A DNA stretch of 20,975 nucleotides from DATLFQ01 sp035540915 (GCA_035540915.1 DATLFQ010000237.1:1-20975), one strand, 5' to 3'; shown: positions 13,276-20,802, counted from the first letter of the stretch. The notes: generated from the sequence alone by a model not told the origin. Numbers and translations: made by a program.

Positions 13276-14079
13276 TCAGCGGGCACCAGGGTTGTCGATC
13301 AGGTCCTCGATATCGGTGACCTCGGCGTCGGGTGGGGCCGAGACGTCGACCGGCCGACCGAACTGGTAGAGCTCGAAACTGGCCGTCACCTTGCCGCTGG
13401 CCGGCGCCTCGCCGTTCGTGTCCAGCTCGGCCAGGTCGAGGGTGTAGCGCAATCGCCGGAGCCGGCCCTCCTCGTCGATCCACGCCTCCGTGGGAAGGAC
13501 GCTGGTGCCCAGCTCACGCACGATGCGGCGGATGTCCTCGCGGACCTCGGGCGCGGACTCGGCCTGCGCCTTGTCGAGGTCCAAGGTGGCGCGGTAGCGG
13601 GTGGTCCGGTCGCCCCGCACCGTCTCGGTGCCGACCTCGGCAACCTCGTCGGTCACGCCGGACAGATAGTTCAGGACCGCAGTGGGATCGTTGCGCTGGA
13701 GTTGGCGGAGGCTGTCCAGGTCGACGCCGGGCCGGGAGCTGAGTGCCTCGACGTCGAGGCGCAGCCACGGTCGCTGTTGGAGCTGGGCCAGCTTCACGAA
13801 CACCACCTCCCCCACGAAGCGGATCTCGCTGGCGCCCGCACCCTCGAGCACCAGGCGGCCGGTGCGGGCCTCGAGGTCGAACTCGCCCTCCCCGTTGAAG
13901 GCGGTCCCCGATGAGCCTCCGGACAGCTCGGCGGTGATGGCCACCCGCACCGTCCCCTCGGCCAGCGTCTTGCCGGGTGCCGCGGCCAGCACGTCGCGAG
14001 GGCTCGCCCCCGACCCACCACTGCAGGCACCGCCTACCAGCAGCAGGGCGACCAGCGCCCCGCCGCGCACCCGGCCCAT
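13276..14079 (-). CDS. Putative lipoprotein, LppX/LprG-like
   Basis: A 267-residue secreted protein. The N-terminus MGRVRGGALVALLLVGGACS is a lipoprotein-type signal peptide, with C19 as the likely lipidated cysteine, although the -3 to -1 residues (GGA) are only a fair lipobox. The mature part alternates strands and loops and includes VLNYLSGVTDEVAEVGTETVRGDRTTRYRATLDLDKA, text characteristic of actinobacterial LppX/LprG or LolA-like lipoproteins that bind lipids in a hydrophobic half-barrel. It should sit on the outer face of the membrane. Its ATG overlaps the upstream TGA in TGATG, so it is coupled to the DUF6941-like gene. The ligand is unknown. Confidence 0.78.
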   Translation of the reverse strand: MGRVRGGALVALLLVGGACSGGSGASPRDVLAAAPGKTLAEGTVRVAITAELSGGSSGTAFNGEGEFDLEARTGRLVLEGAGASEIRFVGEVVFVKLAQLQQRPWLRLDVEALSSRPGVDLDSLRQLQRNDPTAVLNYLSGVTDEVAEVGTETVRGDRTTRYRATLDLDKAQAESAPEVREDIRRIVRELGTSVLPTEAWIDEEGRLRRLRYTLDLAELDTNGEAPASGKVTASFELYQFGRPVDVSAPPDAEVTDIEDLIDNPGAR

Positions 14080-14510
14080 CAGGCCGCCACCGCCGGGCGG
14101 GTGGTGAAGCTCAAGACCCAGGCGGGCTCGGACTCGCCGTCGACGGTGAAGCGCCACGTGTAGCGCCCGCCCGGCGCCAGGGGCAGGGGGCCGAGGTTGA
14201 TGGCCAGCGGCAGGTCGATGGGCGTGCCCGGTGGCACGCCCTGGGGCCGACCGACCTCGAAGTCTCCCCGGATCTCGATGGGCTGGCGGGTGCCGTCGGG
14301 TGCGTCGAAGCTGATCTCGCGGCCGTCGGCATCCACGAGGTAGAGCTCCCAGTGGTGGGCGGTCGTCGCCTCGTGCCAGTCGACCTCCAGCTTGATGGCG
14401 ATGGCCGACGGCGCCGGGTCGGGACCGGTCACGCTCCACCCGCCTCCCAGGATGTACAGCTTGCCGTCGGCGACCTGCGCCGAGTCGCACAACATCATGG
14501 TCACCTTCAC
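14079..14510 (-). CDS. DUF6941-like protein of unknown function
   Basis: A 143-residue protein beginning VKVTMMLCDSAQVADGKLYILGGGW, the hallmark of the DUF6941 group, whose role is unknown. The remainder is beta-rich, with paired segments HHWELYLVDADGREI, PLAINLGPLPLAPGGRYTWRFTVDG and a final strand, suggesting a beta-sandwich. It has no signal peptide. GTG 14510 is chosen because a TACGGT box lies 6 nt upstream; ATG 14498 is an alternative. It is followed directly by the lipoprotein gene and diverges from the ATPase pair across 81 bp, so shared regulation with those ATPases is possible. Confidence 0.75.
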   Translation of the reverse strand: MKVTMMLCDSAQVADGKLYILGGGWSVTGPDPAPSAIAIKLEVDWHEATTAHHWELYLVDADGREISFDAPDGTRQPIEIRGDFEVGRPQGVPPGTPIDLPLAINLGPLPLAPGGRYTWRFTVDGESEPAWVLSFTTRPAVAA

Positions 14511-14516
14511 CCCACC

Positions 14517-14522
14517 ACCGTA
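14517..14522 (-). promoter_or_regulatory. -10 box of the DUF6941-like gene promoter
   Basis: On the minus strand TACGGT is followed by 6 nt and GTG 14510, matching the leaderless spacing of other genes here. Confidence 0.45.
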
Positions 14523-14591
14523 TGCGGCTGCGACGGCGACCCTCGGGTACAACTATTGGCGCGAACACTGACCAGGGCATTTACTGGTGGC

Positions 14592-15677
14592 ATGCCCGAC
14601 GGGGGACAGCCGGTGGAGCGGACAGCACGCGAGGAAGCCGTACTGGCCACGCTGGACCGCCAGGCGGCCGCCATCGCCCACCTCCGGGAGCTGGCCGAGC
14701 GGGCGACCGGTGACGACCGAGCCCTGGCCTGGGTGTCCCTCGCCGCCCAGCTCGACCGGGCCGTGCGGGACCACCAGCCGCTACTGCGTGCCCGCCGGCT
14801 CGAGGCGCTCGCTCCCGACCTGGCCGCCCACCAGTCGCTCCTCGAGCGCCACGTCGGGGCGGCCCGCGCCGCCGTCACCGCGCTGGATGCCGACGCCCGG
14901 CGTGCCGCCGAGCGCCGCCACGGGCGGCGGATCGCCGTCATCGGCAAAGGCGGCGCCGGCAAGAGCATGATCTCGGCCACCGTCGCCCGCCTGCTGGCGC
15001 GACAGGGGCGCAACGTCTTCCTCGCCGACCTGGACTCCAGCCACGGCACCGGCTTCAGCCTCGGCATCGGGACGACGTTCGCCGAGCTGCCGCCCGAGGC
15101 GCTGGAGGAGCACGGCGGCTCGTCCTACGGCTGGCGGCTGGCCTCCGGCCTGCTGCCGCACCAGGCCGTGCACCGCCACGCGGTGACCGGCCCCGACGGC
15201 GTGCGGTTCCTCACCCTGGGCAAGATCGGCGACCCGGCCGAGCAGCGGGCCCGTCGCAGCGTCGTCGCCCTTCGCCAGATCCTCGGCGGCTTCGCCGAGC
15301 CCGGCTGGGACCTGATCGGCGATCTCGAAGCCGGTCCCACCACCCCGTTCGAGCGCTACCACTCCTTCGCCGACCGGGTGGTGGTCGTGGTCGGGCCGGC
15401 CTGGCGATCGGCGCTGACCGCCCGCCGCCTGCTGCCGATCGTGGCGGGCACGCCGACGATCATCGTGACCAATCGCTTCCGCGACGAGCCCGACCACCCG
15501 GGCCTGGTGCCCGAGGTTCGGGTGCCCTTCGACCCAGCGGTCGCCGAGGCGGAACGGGCCGGCCGGGCCCCGCTGGACGAGGCGCCCGGCTCACCGGCCA
15601 TGGTGGCCTGCGAGCAGCTCGTCGAGCTGCTGACGGGCGAGCAGGACAGGCAATCGGACAGGGAGGTCGTGCCATGA
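14592..15677 (+). CDS. MinD/ParA-superfamily ATPase with N-terminal helical extension
   Basis: A 361-residue protein. Residues about 11-110 are helical and rich in charged residues and Ala/Leu, with no family I recognise. From residue 112 a SIMIBI-class P-loop domain follows: RIAVIGKGGAGKSMIS (deviant Walker A, signature lysine K119), FLADLDSSHGTGFSLGIG (switch I, with Asp as in MinD/CooC), DLIGDLEAGPTTPFERY (Walker B), and TIIVTNRF near the base-binding region. It lacks the CxC motif of CooC that its partner has. Its TGA overlaps the ATG of the next ATPase, so the two are made together and may form a heterodimer. The partner or cargo is unknown. A weak GGTGG stands before ATG 14592. Confidence 0.82.
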   Translation: MPDGGQPVERTAREEAVLATLDRQAAAIAHLRELAERATGDDRALAWVSLAAQLDRAVRDHQPLLRARRLEALAPDLAAHQSLLERHVGAARAAVTALDADARRAAERRHGRRIAVIGKGGAGKSMISATVARLLARQGRNVFLADLDSSHGTGFSLGIGTTFAELPPEALEEHGGSSYGWRLASGLLPHQAVHRHAVTGPDGVRFLTLGKIGDPAEQRARRSVVALRQILGGFAEPGWDLIGDLEAGPTTPFERYHSFADRVVVVVGPAWRSALTARRLLPIVAGTPTIIVTNRFRDEPDHPGLVPEVRVPFDPAVAEAERAGRAPLDEAPGSPAMVACEQLVELLTGEQDRQSDREVVP

Positions 15678-16453
15678 GGATCGCCGTCACGGGCAAGGGC
15701 GGAGCCGGCAAGAGCACGGTGGCCGGTGCACTGGCCCGCCACCTGGCCGGCCGGGGCCACACGGTGGTGGCCGTCGACGCCGACCCCAACCCGAATCTCG
15801 GCCTGTGCCTGGGCCTTCCCCAGGACGCCGTCGAGCTCATGGAGCCGATCCTCAACGCGCTGCTCGCCAGCGGGCACACGCACAACGACCCCAGGCCCGA
15901 CCCCGAGGAGCTGCTGGCCCGCTACGGCATGGAGGCCCCCGGCGGCATCGTGGTGGTGGCGACGGGCAAGATCGAGCGCCCGAGCAACGCCTGCCTGTGC
16001 TGCGGCTCCCACAACACGACGCGGGAGTTCTTCGGCGGCCTGGCGGCCGACGGCCGCATCGTCCTCGCCGACCTCGAGGCCGGGCTCAACGACCTGCTGT
16101 GGGCGCGCCCCGGTCCCGACGACGTGGTGCTCGCCATCGCCGAGCCCAGCGCCAAGGCGGTCGAGGTGGCCCGCCGGGCGGTCAACATCGCCCAGGGCAT
16201 GGGGGTCGAGCGCATCCTCGGCGTGGCCAACCGCGCCTCCGACGGCGATGTCGCCCAGCTGGCCGAGGCGCTGGGTGTGGAGGTGCTCGGGGTGGCCGAG
16301 GACCCGGCCGTCGAGAAGGCCGACGAGCAGGGCGTCGCCCCCTTCGACCTGGACGACACCTCCCCGGCCATGGCCGACATCGCCCGCGTCGCCGACTGGG
16401 TGCTGGCGAGTGCCCCGGCCGAGGCTCAGGCCGCGCCGGCGCCACTGCGGTAG
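15674..16453 (+). CDS. CooC-like MinD-family ATPase with CxC motif
   Basis: A 259-residue SIMIBI ATPase that resembles CooC, the nickel-inserting accessory protein of anaerobic CO dehydrogenase. Visible are AVTGKGGAGKSTVAGAL (Walker A, 5-21), VVAVDADPNPNLGLCLG, VVATGKIERPSNACLCC with C107-x-C109 and C110, VLADLEAGLNDL (Walker B, about 130-141), and VLGVANRASDGD. In CooC1 the nickel-binding pair is a CxC at about 112-114, so the placement fits. No CO dehydrogenase, hydrogenase or urease is in the window, and metal cargo is inference. It is translationally coupled (ATGA) to the preceding ATPase and its last 28 bp overlap pafC on the opposite strand. Confidence 0.88.
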   Translation: MRIAVTGKGGAGKSTVAGALARHLAGRGHTVVAVDADPNPNLGLCLGLPQDAVELMEPILNALLASGHTHNDPRPDPEELLARYGMEAPGGIVVVATGKIERPSNACLCCGSHNTTREFFGGLAADGRIVLADLEAGLNDLLWARPGPDDVVLAIAEPSAKAVEVARRAVNIAQGMGVERILGVANRASDGDVAQLAEALGVEVLGVAEDPAVEKADEQGVAPFDLDDTSPAMADIARVADWVLASAPAEAQAAPAPLR

Positions 16454-17373
16454 CGCGCCAGGATGCGGGTCGCCGCGGCGCGGCCAACGTCGGCCAGCTC
16501 GGGTGGCCCGACGACCTCCGCGTCGGCGCCGAGCTGCAGCACCAGCCGCTCGGCGAACGCCGTGCCGGCGACCGCCAGCTCGACGCGCAGTCGACCGTCC
16601 GCCCGCTCCTCGACCGAGGTGACGGGCACGGACTCCACCGCCCACCGCGCCGCGGCCGGCACGTCCAGGATCAGCATGCGGGTCTCGGGGCTGGCTGCGA
16701 AGACCTCGGCGGGCGCCGGCACCTCCCGCGGGGCGAAGTGCTCGCCGGTGGGCCGCGTCCACTCCACCCGGTCGAGGCGGAAGCGGCGCAGCCCTCCGGC
16801 CCGGTGGCAGTGGGCCTCGACGTACCAGTGGCCCTCGGAGGCGTGGACGAGGAGGGGGTCGATGCGGCGCTCGGTCACCTCGTCGCGCCAGGCCGAGTAG
16901 TAGCCGACCTCCAGCTGCTCGTGGCGCTCGGCGGCCGCGCGGATCGCGTCCAGCTGGGCCGGCCCGGCCAGGTCGACGTCGAGGGCACCGCCCCCCACGA
17001 CCGCCTCCAGCTTGGCGAGCGCCCGGGCCAGCGCCCCGTCGCGGTCGCCACCGGGCACGGCCAGCAGCCCCCGCCCGGCAGCCAGCACGGCGAAACCCTC
17101 GGCCGCGGTGAGCTGCATGGGCCGGGTGAAGAACGGCCCGGGATAGGCATGGACGACGCCGTCGTCGTCGACCCAGATGTCGAGCAGGTCGCCGCCGCCG
17201 TAGGGCGGCATCCCGCACAGCCCGACCAGCTGGAGGTCGCGCACCACCTCGTCCTCGCCGACGCCCAGGCGGTCGGCGATGTCGGCCACGGGCGCGCCCC
17301 CCTCGGCCAGCAGCCACGGCACGACGGCCAGCAGGCGGCGCAACCGGCCGCCCACGTCCGTCGGCGTCCTCAC
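16426..17373 (-). CDS. pafC: WYL-domain transcriptional regulator PafC
   Basis: PafB and PafC form a heterodimer that activates LexA-independent DNA-damage genes in mycobacteria. This 315-residue protein has an N-terminal winged-helix part (RLRRLLAVVPWLLAEGG, ADIADRLGVGEDEVVRDLQLV), then a WYL domain with LEVGYYSAWRDEVTERRIDPLLVHASEGHWYVEAHCHRAGGLRRFRLDRV, and a C-terminal WCX-like extension. GTG 17373 overlaps the pafB stop in GTGA. The 3' end overlaps the CooC-like gene by 28 bp. Assignment as PafC rather than another WYL regulator rests on the tandem arrangement and the PPYGGGDLLDIWVDDDG segment, which is typical of PafC. Confidence 0.88.
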   Translation of the reverse strand: MRTPTDVGGRLRRLLAVVPWLLAEGGAPVADIADRLGVGEDEVVRDLQLVGLCGMPPYGGGDLLDIWVDDDGVVHAYPGPFFTRPMQLTAAEGFAVLAAGRGLLAVPGGDRDGALARALAKLEAVVGGGALDVDLAGPAQLDAIRAAAERHEQLEVGYYSAWRDEVTERRIDPLLVHASEGHWYVEAHCHRAGGLRRFRLDRVEWTRPTGEHFAPREVPAPAEVFAASPETRMLILDVPAAARWAVESVPVTSVEERADGRLRVELAVAGTAFAERLVLQLGADAEVVGPPELADVGRAAATRILARYRSGAGAA

Positions 17374-18305
17374 CGGGCACCGCCTCCCCGGGCCGGCCGT
17401 ACGAGGGCCTGCAACCAGTTCACGACCTCGGCCCGAAGGTCGGCCGGGGCCAGCACCTCGGCGTGGTCCAGCAGATCGAGCAGCCAGGACCGGAACACCG
17501 CCCGGTTGGTCACGGGGATGCGCAGCACGGCCGAGCCGTCCGGCCTTCGTTCGGCCTGGGCCCGCTCCCCCAGCTGGGCGGTCACCCGGTCGGCCACCAC
17601 CGGGTCGACCCGGACCACGGCCACCGCCTCGTCCTCCTCGCCGCGCCCTGCCAGCCACGGCTCACGGGGAAGCTCGGTCAGGTCGAACGGCGGCGGCGGC
17701 TCGAAGGCGGCCGGGGGACCGACGTGGATGCCGCCCTCGATCCGGTCGACCCGGAAGGTGCGGCGGGCGTCGCGGCCCCGGTCGTGGCCGACGAGGTACC
17801 AGTGCCCCCGGCGGGCCAGCAGGCCCCAGGGCTCGACCGTGCGGGCCTCGGCGCCGTAGGTGAACCGGACGACCGAGCGGGACCGGGCCGCGCCGTGCAG
17901 CACCGGCAGCCCGGCGACCGTGGGCAGCTCGGCCCGCACGGTGGTCCCCGACGCCACGCCGCCGGCTGCCCCCGCCAGCTTGACGAGGCCGGCCCGGGCG
18001 TCGCCCGGGCTGACCGCCACGGCCGCCACCGCCACCTGCAAGGCCACCCGCTCGTCGCCGGCCAGGTCGAGGGGCGGCAGGTAGTAGTCCTCCGGGCGGA
18101 TCCGGTAGCGGCCGTTCTCCTCGACGATGGGAATGCGCTCCTCGCGCAGCAGGCGCTTGTCCCGCTCGAAGGCCTGGCGCCGGGCGTCGGGCTTGGGCGG
18201 GTAGCCGGGGACCTGCTCGACCACCTCGGCCAGCGTCACGGGCTGGCTGGCGTGAAGCAGGAAGGTGACCAGGTTGGTGAGCCGCTCCAGCCGGTCGACC
18301 GCCAC
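17370..18305 (-). CDS. pafB: WYL-domain transcriptional regulator PafB
   Basis: The partner of PafC in the DNA-damage response; 311 residues. The N-terminal HTH starts VDRLERLTNLVTFLLHASQPVTLAEVVEQVPGYP and continues FERDKRLLREERIPI, the sequence typical of PafB. The WYL domain follows (SRSVVRFTYGAEARTVEPWGLLARRGHWYLVGHDRGRDARRTFRVDRI) and then a C-terminal WCX-like region. Its ligand, if any, is unknown; single-stranded DNA is proposed in mycobacteria. GTG 18305 has a weak CAGACT box 6 nt upstream, compatible with a leaderless start. No pup, prcBA or pafA is nearby, unlike in mycobacteria. Confidence 0.9.
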   Translation of the reverse strand: MAVDRLERLTNLVTFLLHASQPVTLAEVVEQVPGYPPKPDARRQAFERDKRLLREERIPIVEENGRYRIRPEDYYLPPLDLAGDERVALQVAVAAVAVSPGDARAGLVKLAGAAGGVASGTTVRAELPTVAGLPVLHGAARSRSVVRFTYGAEARTVEPWGLLARRGHWYLVGHDRGRDARRTFRVDRIEGGIHVGPPAAFEPPPPFDLTELPREPWLAGRGEEDEAVAVVRVDPVVADRVTAQLGERAQAERRPDGSAVLRIPVTNRAVFRSWLLDLLDHAEVLAPADLRAEVVNWLQALVRPARGGGAR

Positions 18306-18394
18306 GACCGCAGTCTGCCCCCGCGCCCAGCGGCACGAGGGGCATCGCCGTACCCGGCTCGGAGGCACCAGGCGCGTGACGAAGCTTGGCCGTC

Positions 18395-18535
18395 GTGACC
18401 GACGAGCGAGCGGATCCCGAGCGGACGGTCGACAACTCATCGATGCCGTCTCTCGCGCCGAATCGGCACAGGGGGCGTCGACCCTCCGACCGCCGCTTCC
18501 TGGGGCCGGAACAGCGGCCGAAGGAACAAACCTGA
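18395..18535 (+). CDS. Possible 46-codon small ORF
   Basis: GTG 18395 opens a 46-codon frame rich in Arg, Asp and Pro (VTDERADPERTVDNSSMPSL at the start) ending in EQRPKEQT. About 78% of third positions are G or C, lower than in the firm genes here. It lies in the 291-bp gap between pafB and hsp20, which otherwise shows only the hsp20 leader. It may not be expressed. Confidence 0.22.
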   Translation: MTDERADPERTVDNSSMPSLAPNRHRGRRPSDRRFLGPEQRPKEQT

Positions 18536-18596
18536 GTGCCTGTGTGCTAAGAATACCGACAGCCAGTTACACCAGTACGACAAGGAGGACCCTCCA

Positions 18597-19028
18597 GTGC
18601 TGATGCGATTCGACCCCTTCCGGGAGCTGGACCGCTGGGCCCAGCAGCTCAACGGCACCCCGACCCGCCCGGCTGGCATGCCCATGGACGCCTACCGCCG
18701 GGGCGACCGCTTCTTCGTCCACTTCGACCTGCCCGGGGTCGACCCCGACACTGTCGAGCTGACCGTCGAGCGCAACGTGCTCACGGTGCGGGCCGAGCGG
18801 TCGTGGGTCCGGGCCGAAGGTGACGAGCCGCTGGTGTCCGAGCGGCCCGTCGGAACCTTCACCCGCCAGCTGTTCCTGGGCGAGACGCTGGACACCGACC
18901 GCATCGAGGCCAGCTACGACCGTGGCGTGCTCACGCTGGCCATCCCGGTGGCCGAGCAGGCCAAGCCCCGCCGGCTCAGCATCCACGCCGGCGACCGGCA
19001 GCCCGAGGCAGTCGGCGCCGGCGCCTGA
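18597..19028 (+). CDS. Small heat shock protein, Hsp20/alpha-crystallin family
   Basis: A 143-residue ATP-independent holdase chaperone that keeps unfolding proteins soluble. It starts VLMRFDPFRELDRWAQQL, the conserved N-terminal motif of bacterial class A small heat shock proteins, followed by the alpha-crystallin domain (about residues 30-125) with DLPGVDPDTVELTVERNVLTVRAER and SYDRGVLTLAIPV; the latter contains the G-V-L motif. GTG 18597 is chosen because AAGGAGGA lies 7 nt upstream. ATG 18603 is a fallback. It is monocistronic and ends at a strong hairpin shared with the sigma-factor gene. A half-conserved HspR-type site (CCTGAGT) occurs about 60 nt upstream. Confidence 0.92.
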   Translation: MLMRFDPFRELDRWAQQLNGTPTRPAGMPMDAYRRGDRFFVHFDLPGVDPDTVELTVERNVLTVRAERSWVRAEGDEPLVSERPVGTFTRQLFLGETLDTDRIEASYDRGVLTLAIPVAEQAKPRRLSIHAGDRQPEAVGAGA

Positions 19029-19051
19029 GGCGCCTGCTCGACCGGCCGGAC

Positions 19052-19096
19052 ACGCGAAAAGGGTGGGGCGCCTCGGCGCCCCACCCTTCTTCGCGT
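19052..19096. terminator. Long hairpin between hsp20 and the sigma gene
   Basis: GGGTGGGGCGCC (19061-19072), a TC loop and its exact complement (19075-19086) are extended by ACGCGAAAA pairing with TTCTTCGCGT across one bulged C. The convergent genes end at 19028 and 19114, so it should stop transcription from both sides. Confidence 0.85.
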
Positions 19097-19113
19097 CCCT
19101 CGGCGCCGGCCTG

Positions 19114-20055
19114 TCAGCCGTGCAGCAGCTCCCGGGCCCCGGTGTCGACGCAGGGGTGGCGGAGCTTGCACAGCGCCCGGGCCTCGATCTGGCGGATGCG
19201 CTCCCGGGTGAGGTGCAGGCGCTCGCCGACCTCCTCCAAGGTGCGCGCCTCGCCCCGGTCGAGCCCGAAGCGGAAGCGCAGGATCTGGCGCTCCCGGTCG
19301 TCGAGCACGGCCAGCAGCCGGGCCACCTCGCCGGGCATGACGCCCAGGACCGCCTCGTCGGCCGGCGAGGCCGCGCTGACGTCGTGGATCACGTCGCCCA
19401 GCTCGGCGTCGCCGTCGTCGCCGAGGGGCTCGGAGATCGACACCGGGTCCGAGGCGTAGGAGACCACCTCGGCCACCCGTTGGGGGGTGAGGCCCAGGTC
19501 GTCGGCCACCTCGGCGGTGGTCGGGCGGCGGCCCAGCTCCATCTCCAGGCGCGAGTGGGCCTTTTGGACGCGGGTCACCAGGTCACCGGCGTGGACGGGC
19601 AGGCGGATGGTGCGCCCGGTGTTGGCGATGCCGCGAGTGATCGCCTGGCGGATCCACCACGTCGCGTAGGTGGAGAACTTGAACCCCTTGCGGTAGTCGA
19701 ACTTCTCCACGGCGTGGATCAGCCCGAGGTTCCCCTCCTGGACCAGGTCCAGCAGGGGGACGCCCGACGCCTGGTAGCGCTTGGCGATGGACACGACCAG
19801 CCGCAGGTTGGCGTGGCAGAACTGGGTGGCTGCCTCCTCCCCGGCGTCGACCAGGGCGCGCAGCTCGCGCCGCCGGCTCGGCGACAGGGCCGACTTAGGG
19901 GTCTGGGCCAGCTCGGTGGCGGCGTCGCGGCCGGCCTCGATGGCCCGGGCCAGCCGCTCCTCGTCCGCCTTGGTCAGCAGCTGGTGCCGGCCGGCCTCGT
20001 TCAGGTAGAGGCGGACGAGATCCTCGTGAGACTCTTCGTTCTGTCGTTTGCGCAT
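19114..20055 (-). CDS. Group 2 RNA polymerase sigma factor, SigB-like
   Basis: A 313-residue sigma-70 family protein that directs RNA polymerase to promoters. It has region 1.2 (DLVRLYLNEAGRHQLLTKADE, 12-32), regions 2.1-2.4 (NLRLVVSIAKRYQ, DLVQEGNLGLIHAVEKFDYRKGFKFSTYATWWIRQAI, 83-140), region 3 (GDLVTRVQKAHSRLEMELGR), and region 4 (ERQILRFRFGLDRGEARTLEEVGERLHLTRERIRQIEARALCKLRHP, 255-301). It lacks the long N-terminal region 1.1 of RpoD and matches Mycobacterium SigB (323 residues) in size, so a stress or stationary-phase group 2 factor is likely. ATG 20055 directly precedes conserved sequence; a TTG at 20130 is less likely. An ECF-type promoter lies upstream. Confidence 0.92.
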   Translation of the reverse strand: MRKRQNEESHEDLVRLYLNEAGRHQLLTKADEERLARAIEAGRDAATELAQTPKSALSPSRRRELRALVDAGEEAATQFCHANLRLVVSIAKRYQASGVPLLDLVQEGNLGLIHAVEKFDYRKGFKFSTYATWWIRQAITRGIANTGRTIRLPVHAGDLVTRVQKAHSRLEMELGRRPTTAEVADDLGLTPQRVAEVVSYASDPVSISEPLGDDGDAELGDVIHDVSAASPADEAVLGVMPGEVARLLAVLDDRERQILRFRFGLDRGEARTLEEVGERLHLTRERIRQIEARALCKLRHPCVDTGARELLHG

Positions 20056-20135
20056 GTCGTTGCTCGCTTCGAGTTCGAGGTTCTGTCCTACCGGCCCCGC
20101 CGGCTGGCGGGCCGGACGAGGCCGGGACAACTAGG

Positions 20136-20163
20136 AACGCTTGGGAACCCCCATTCCGTTCCC
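20136..20163 (-). promoter_or_regulatory. ECF-sigma-type promoter of the SigB-like gene
   Basis: On the minus strand GGGAAC (20163-20158), 18 nt and CGTT (20139-20136) fit promoters of SigE/SigH/SigR-type extracytoplasmic-function sigma factors (GGAAC/T, 16-19 nt, GTT). Transcription would begin near 20129, giving a leader of about 75 nt. Confidence 0.6.
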
Positions 20164-20261
20164 GATCGGCCGGCAACTCTCCCCTCGCGTGGCGCGTCGG
20201 TTCGAAAAGCCGGGTGCAGCACTGTAGGCCATCACGCTTGCAACAGCAAGAATGTTCCCTG

Positions 20262-20742
20262 GGGTCGCGGTCGACCGGCGGCGCGCTCCCGATCGGCAGG
20301 GTCACCTGCGACTCCTCGGTCCGCCCGGTGTGGCAGGCGAAGGGGACCGTTGTCAGCGTCGGGCGGGCCCAGCGGGCCGTGCCGGCCCGGACCCGCATCG
20401 CCGTGGAGGAGCGTGACCGGGGCTGCGTGGTGCCCGGCTGGACCCGGTGGCTGCAGGTGCACCACATCGTGCACTGGGAGGACGGCGGCCCTGCTGTGCG
20501 CCGCCCACCACCGGGCCCACCACCGGGGCGTGCTGGGCATCGAGAGCGACGCCGACCAGCCCGACAAGCTGGTGTTCACCGACCACCGGGGCCGGCCCCT
20601 GCCCGAGTGCGGGCGGCCGGTGCCGCCGGGCGGCCCGCCGGTGGGGGCGGCCGCCGGCCTGGGCATCGCCGCCGGCGGCTGGGCCCATCCCTCCGGCGAG
20701 CGCCTGGACCAGCGCTGGCTCCACTTCAACGAGGCGTCGTAG
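20262..20742 (+). pseudogene. Degenerate DUF222/HNH endonuclease remnant
   Basis: The sequence encodes the C-terminal half of an actinobacterial DUF222-HNH protein in two frames. In the first, GALPIGRVTCDSSVRPVW, VGRAQRAVPARTRIAVEERDRGCVVPG and LQVHHIVHWEDGG are read to about 20490. The frame then shifts and continues LLCAAHHRAHHRGVLGI, DQPDKLVFTDHRGRPLPECGRP, GLGIAAGGWAHPSGERLDQRWLHFNE to a stop at 20742. Between the halves the usual short PTDTxNL-like segment is missing, consistent with a small deletion that broke the frame; the second Cys of CxxPGC is Trp. The N-terminal DUF222 part and a start are absent. Such genes are multicopy and fast-turning in these genomes. Confidence 0.82.
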
Positions 20743-20772
20743 GGCGGGAGCGCACCCCGGCCGATTGTTGCA

Positions 20773-20797
20773 ATACCTGATCGGATTAGTCAGGAAT
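20773..20797. promoter_or_regulatory. IscR-type-1-like palindromic operator
   Basis: A 25-bp imperfect palindrome has the half-sites ATACCTGAT and AGTCAGGAAT. By my count 21 of 25 positions agree with the IscR type 1 consensus (ATASYYGACT / YAGTCRRSTAT halves). It covers the expected -35 region of the sulfite reductase promoter, fitting repression by an Rrf2-family Fe-S regulator. Confidence 0.55.
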
Positions 20798-20802
20798 CCT
20801 GC

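Noticed and set aside
18531..18551. HspR HAIR operator upstream of hsp20
   Set aside because: One half-site (CCTGAGT) fits CTTGAGT at 6 of 7 positions and the 7-nt spacing is right, but the other half (TGCTAAG) matches ACTCAAG poorly. It is not strong enough to annotate.
20055..20130. TTG 20130 as the sigma-factor start
   Set aside because: It would fall at the predicted transcription start and add 25 residues without family similarity; ATG 20055 stands just before region 1.2.
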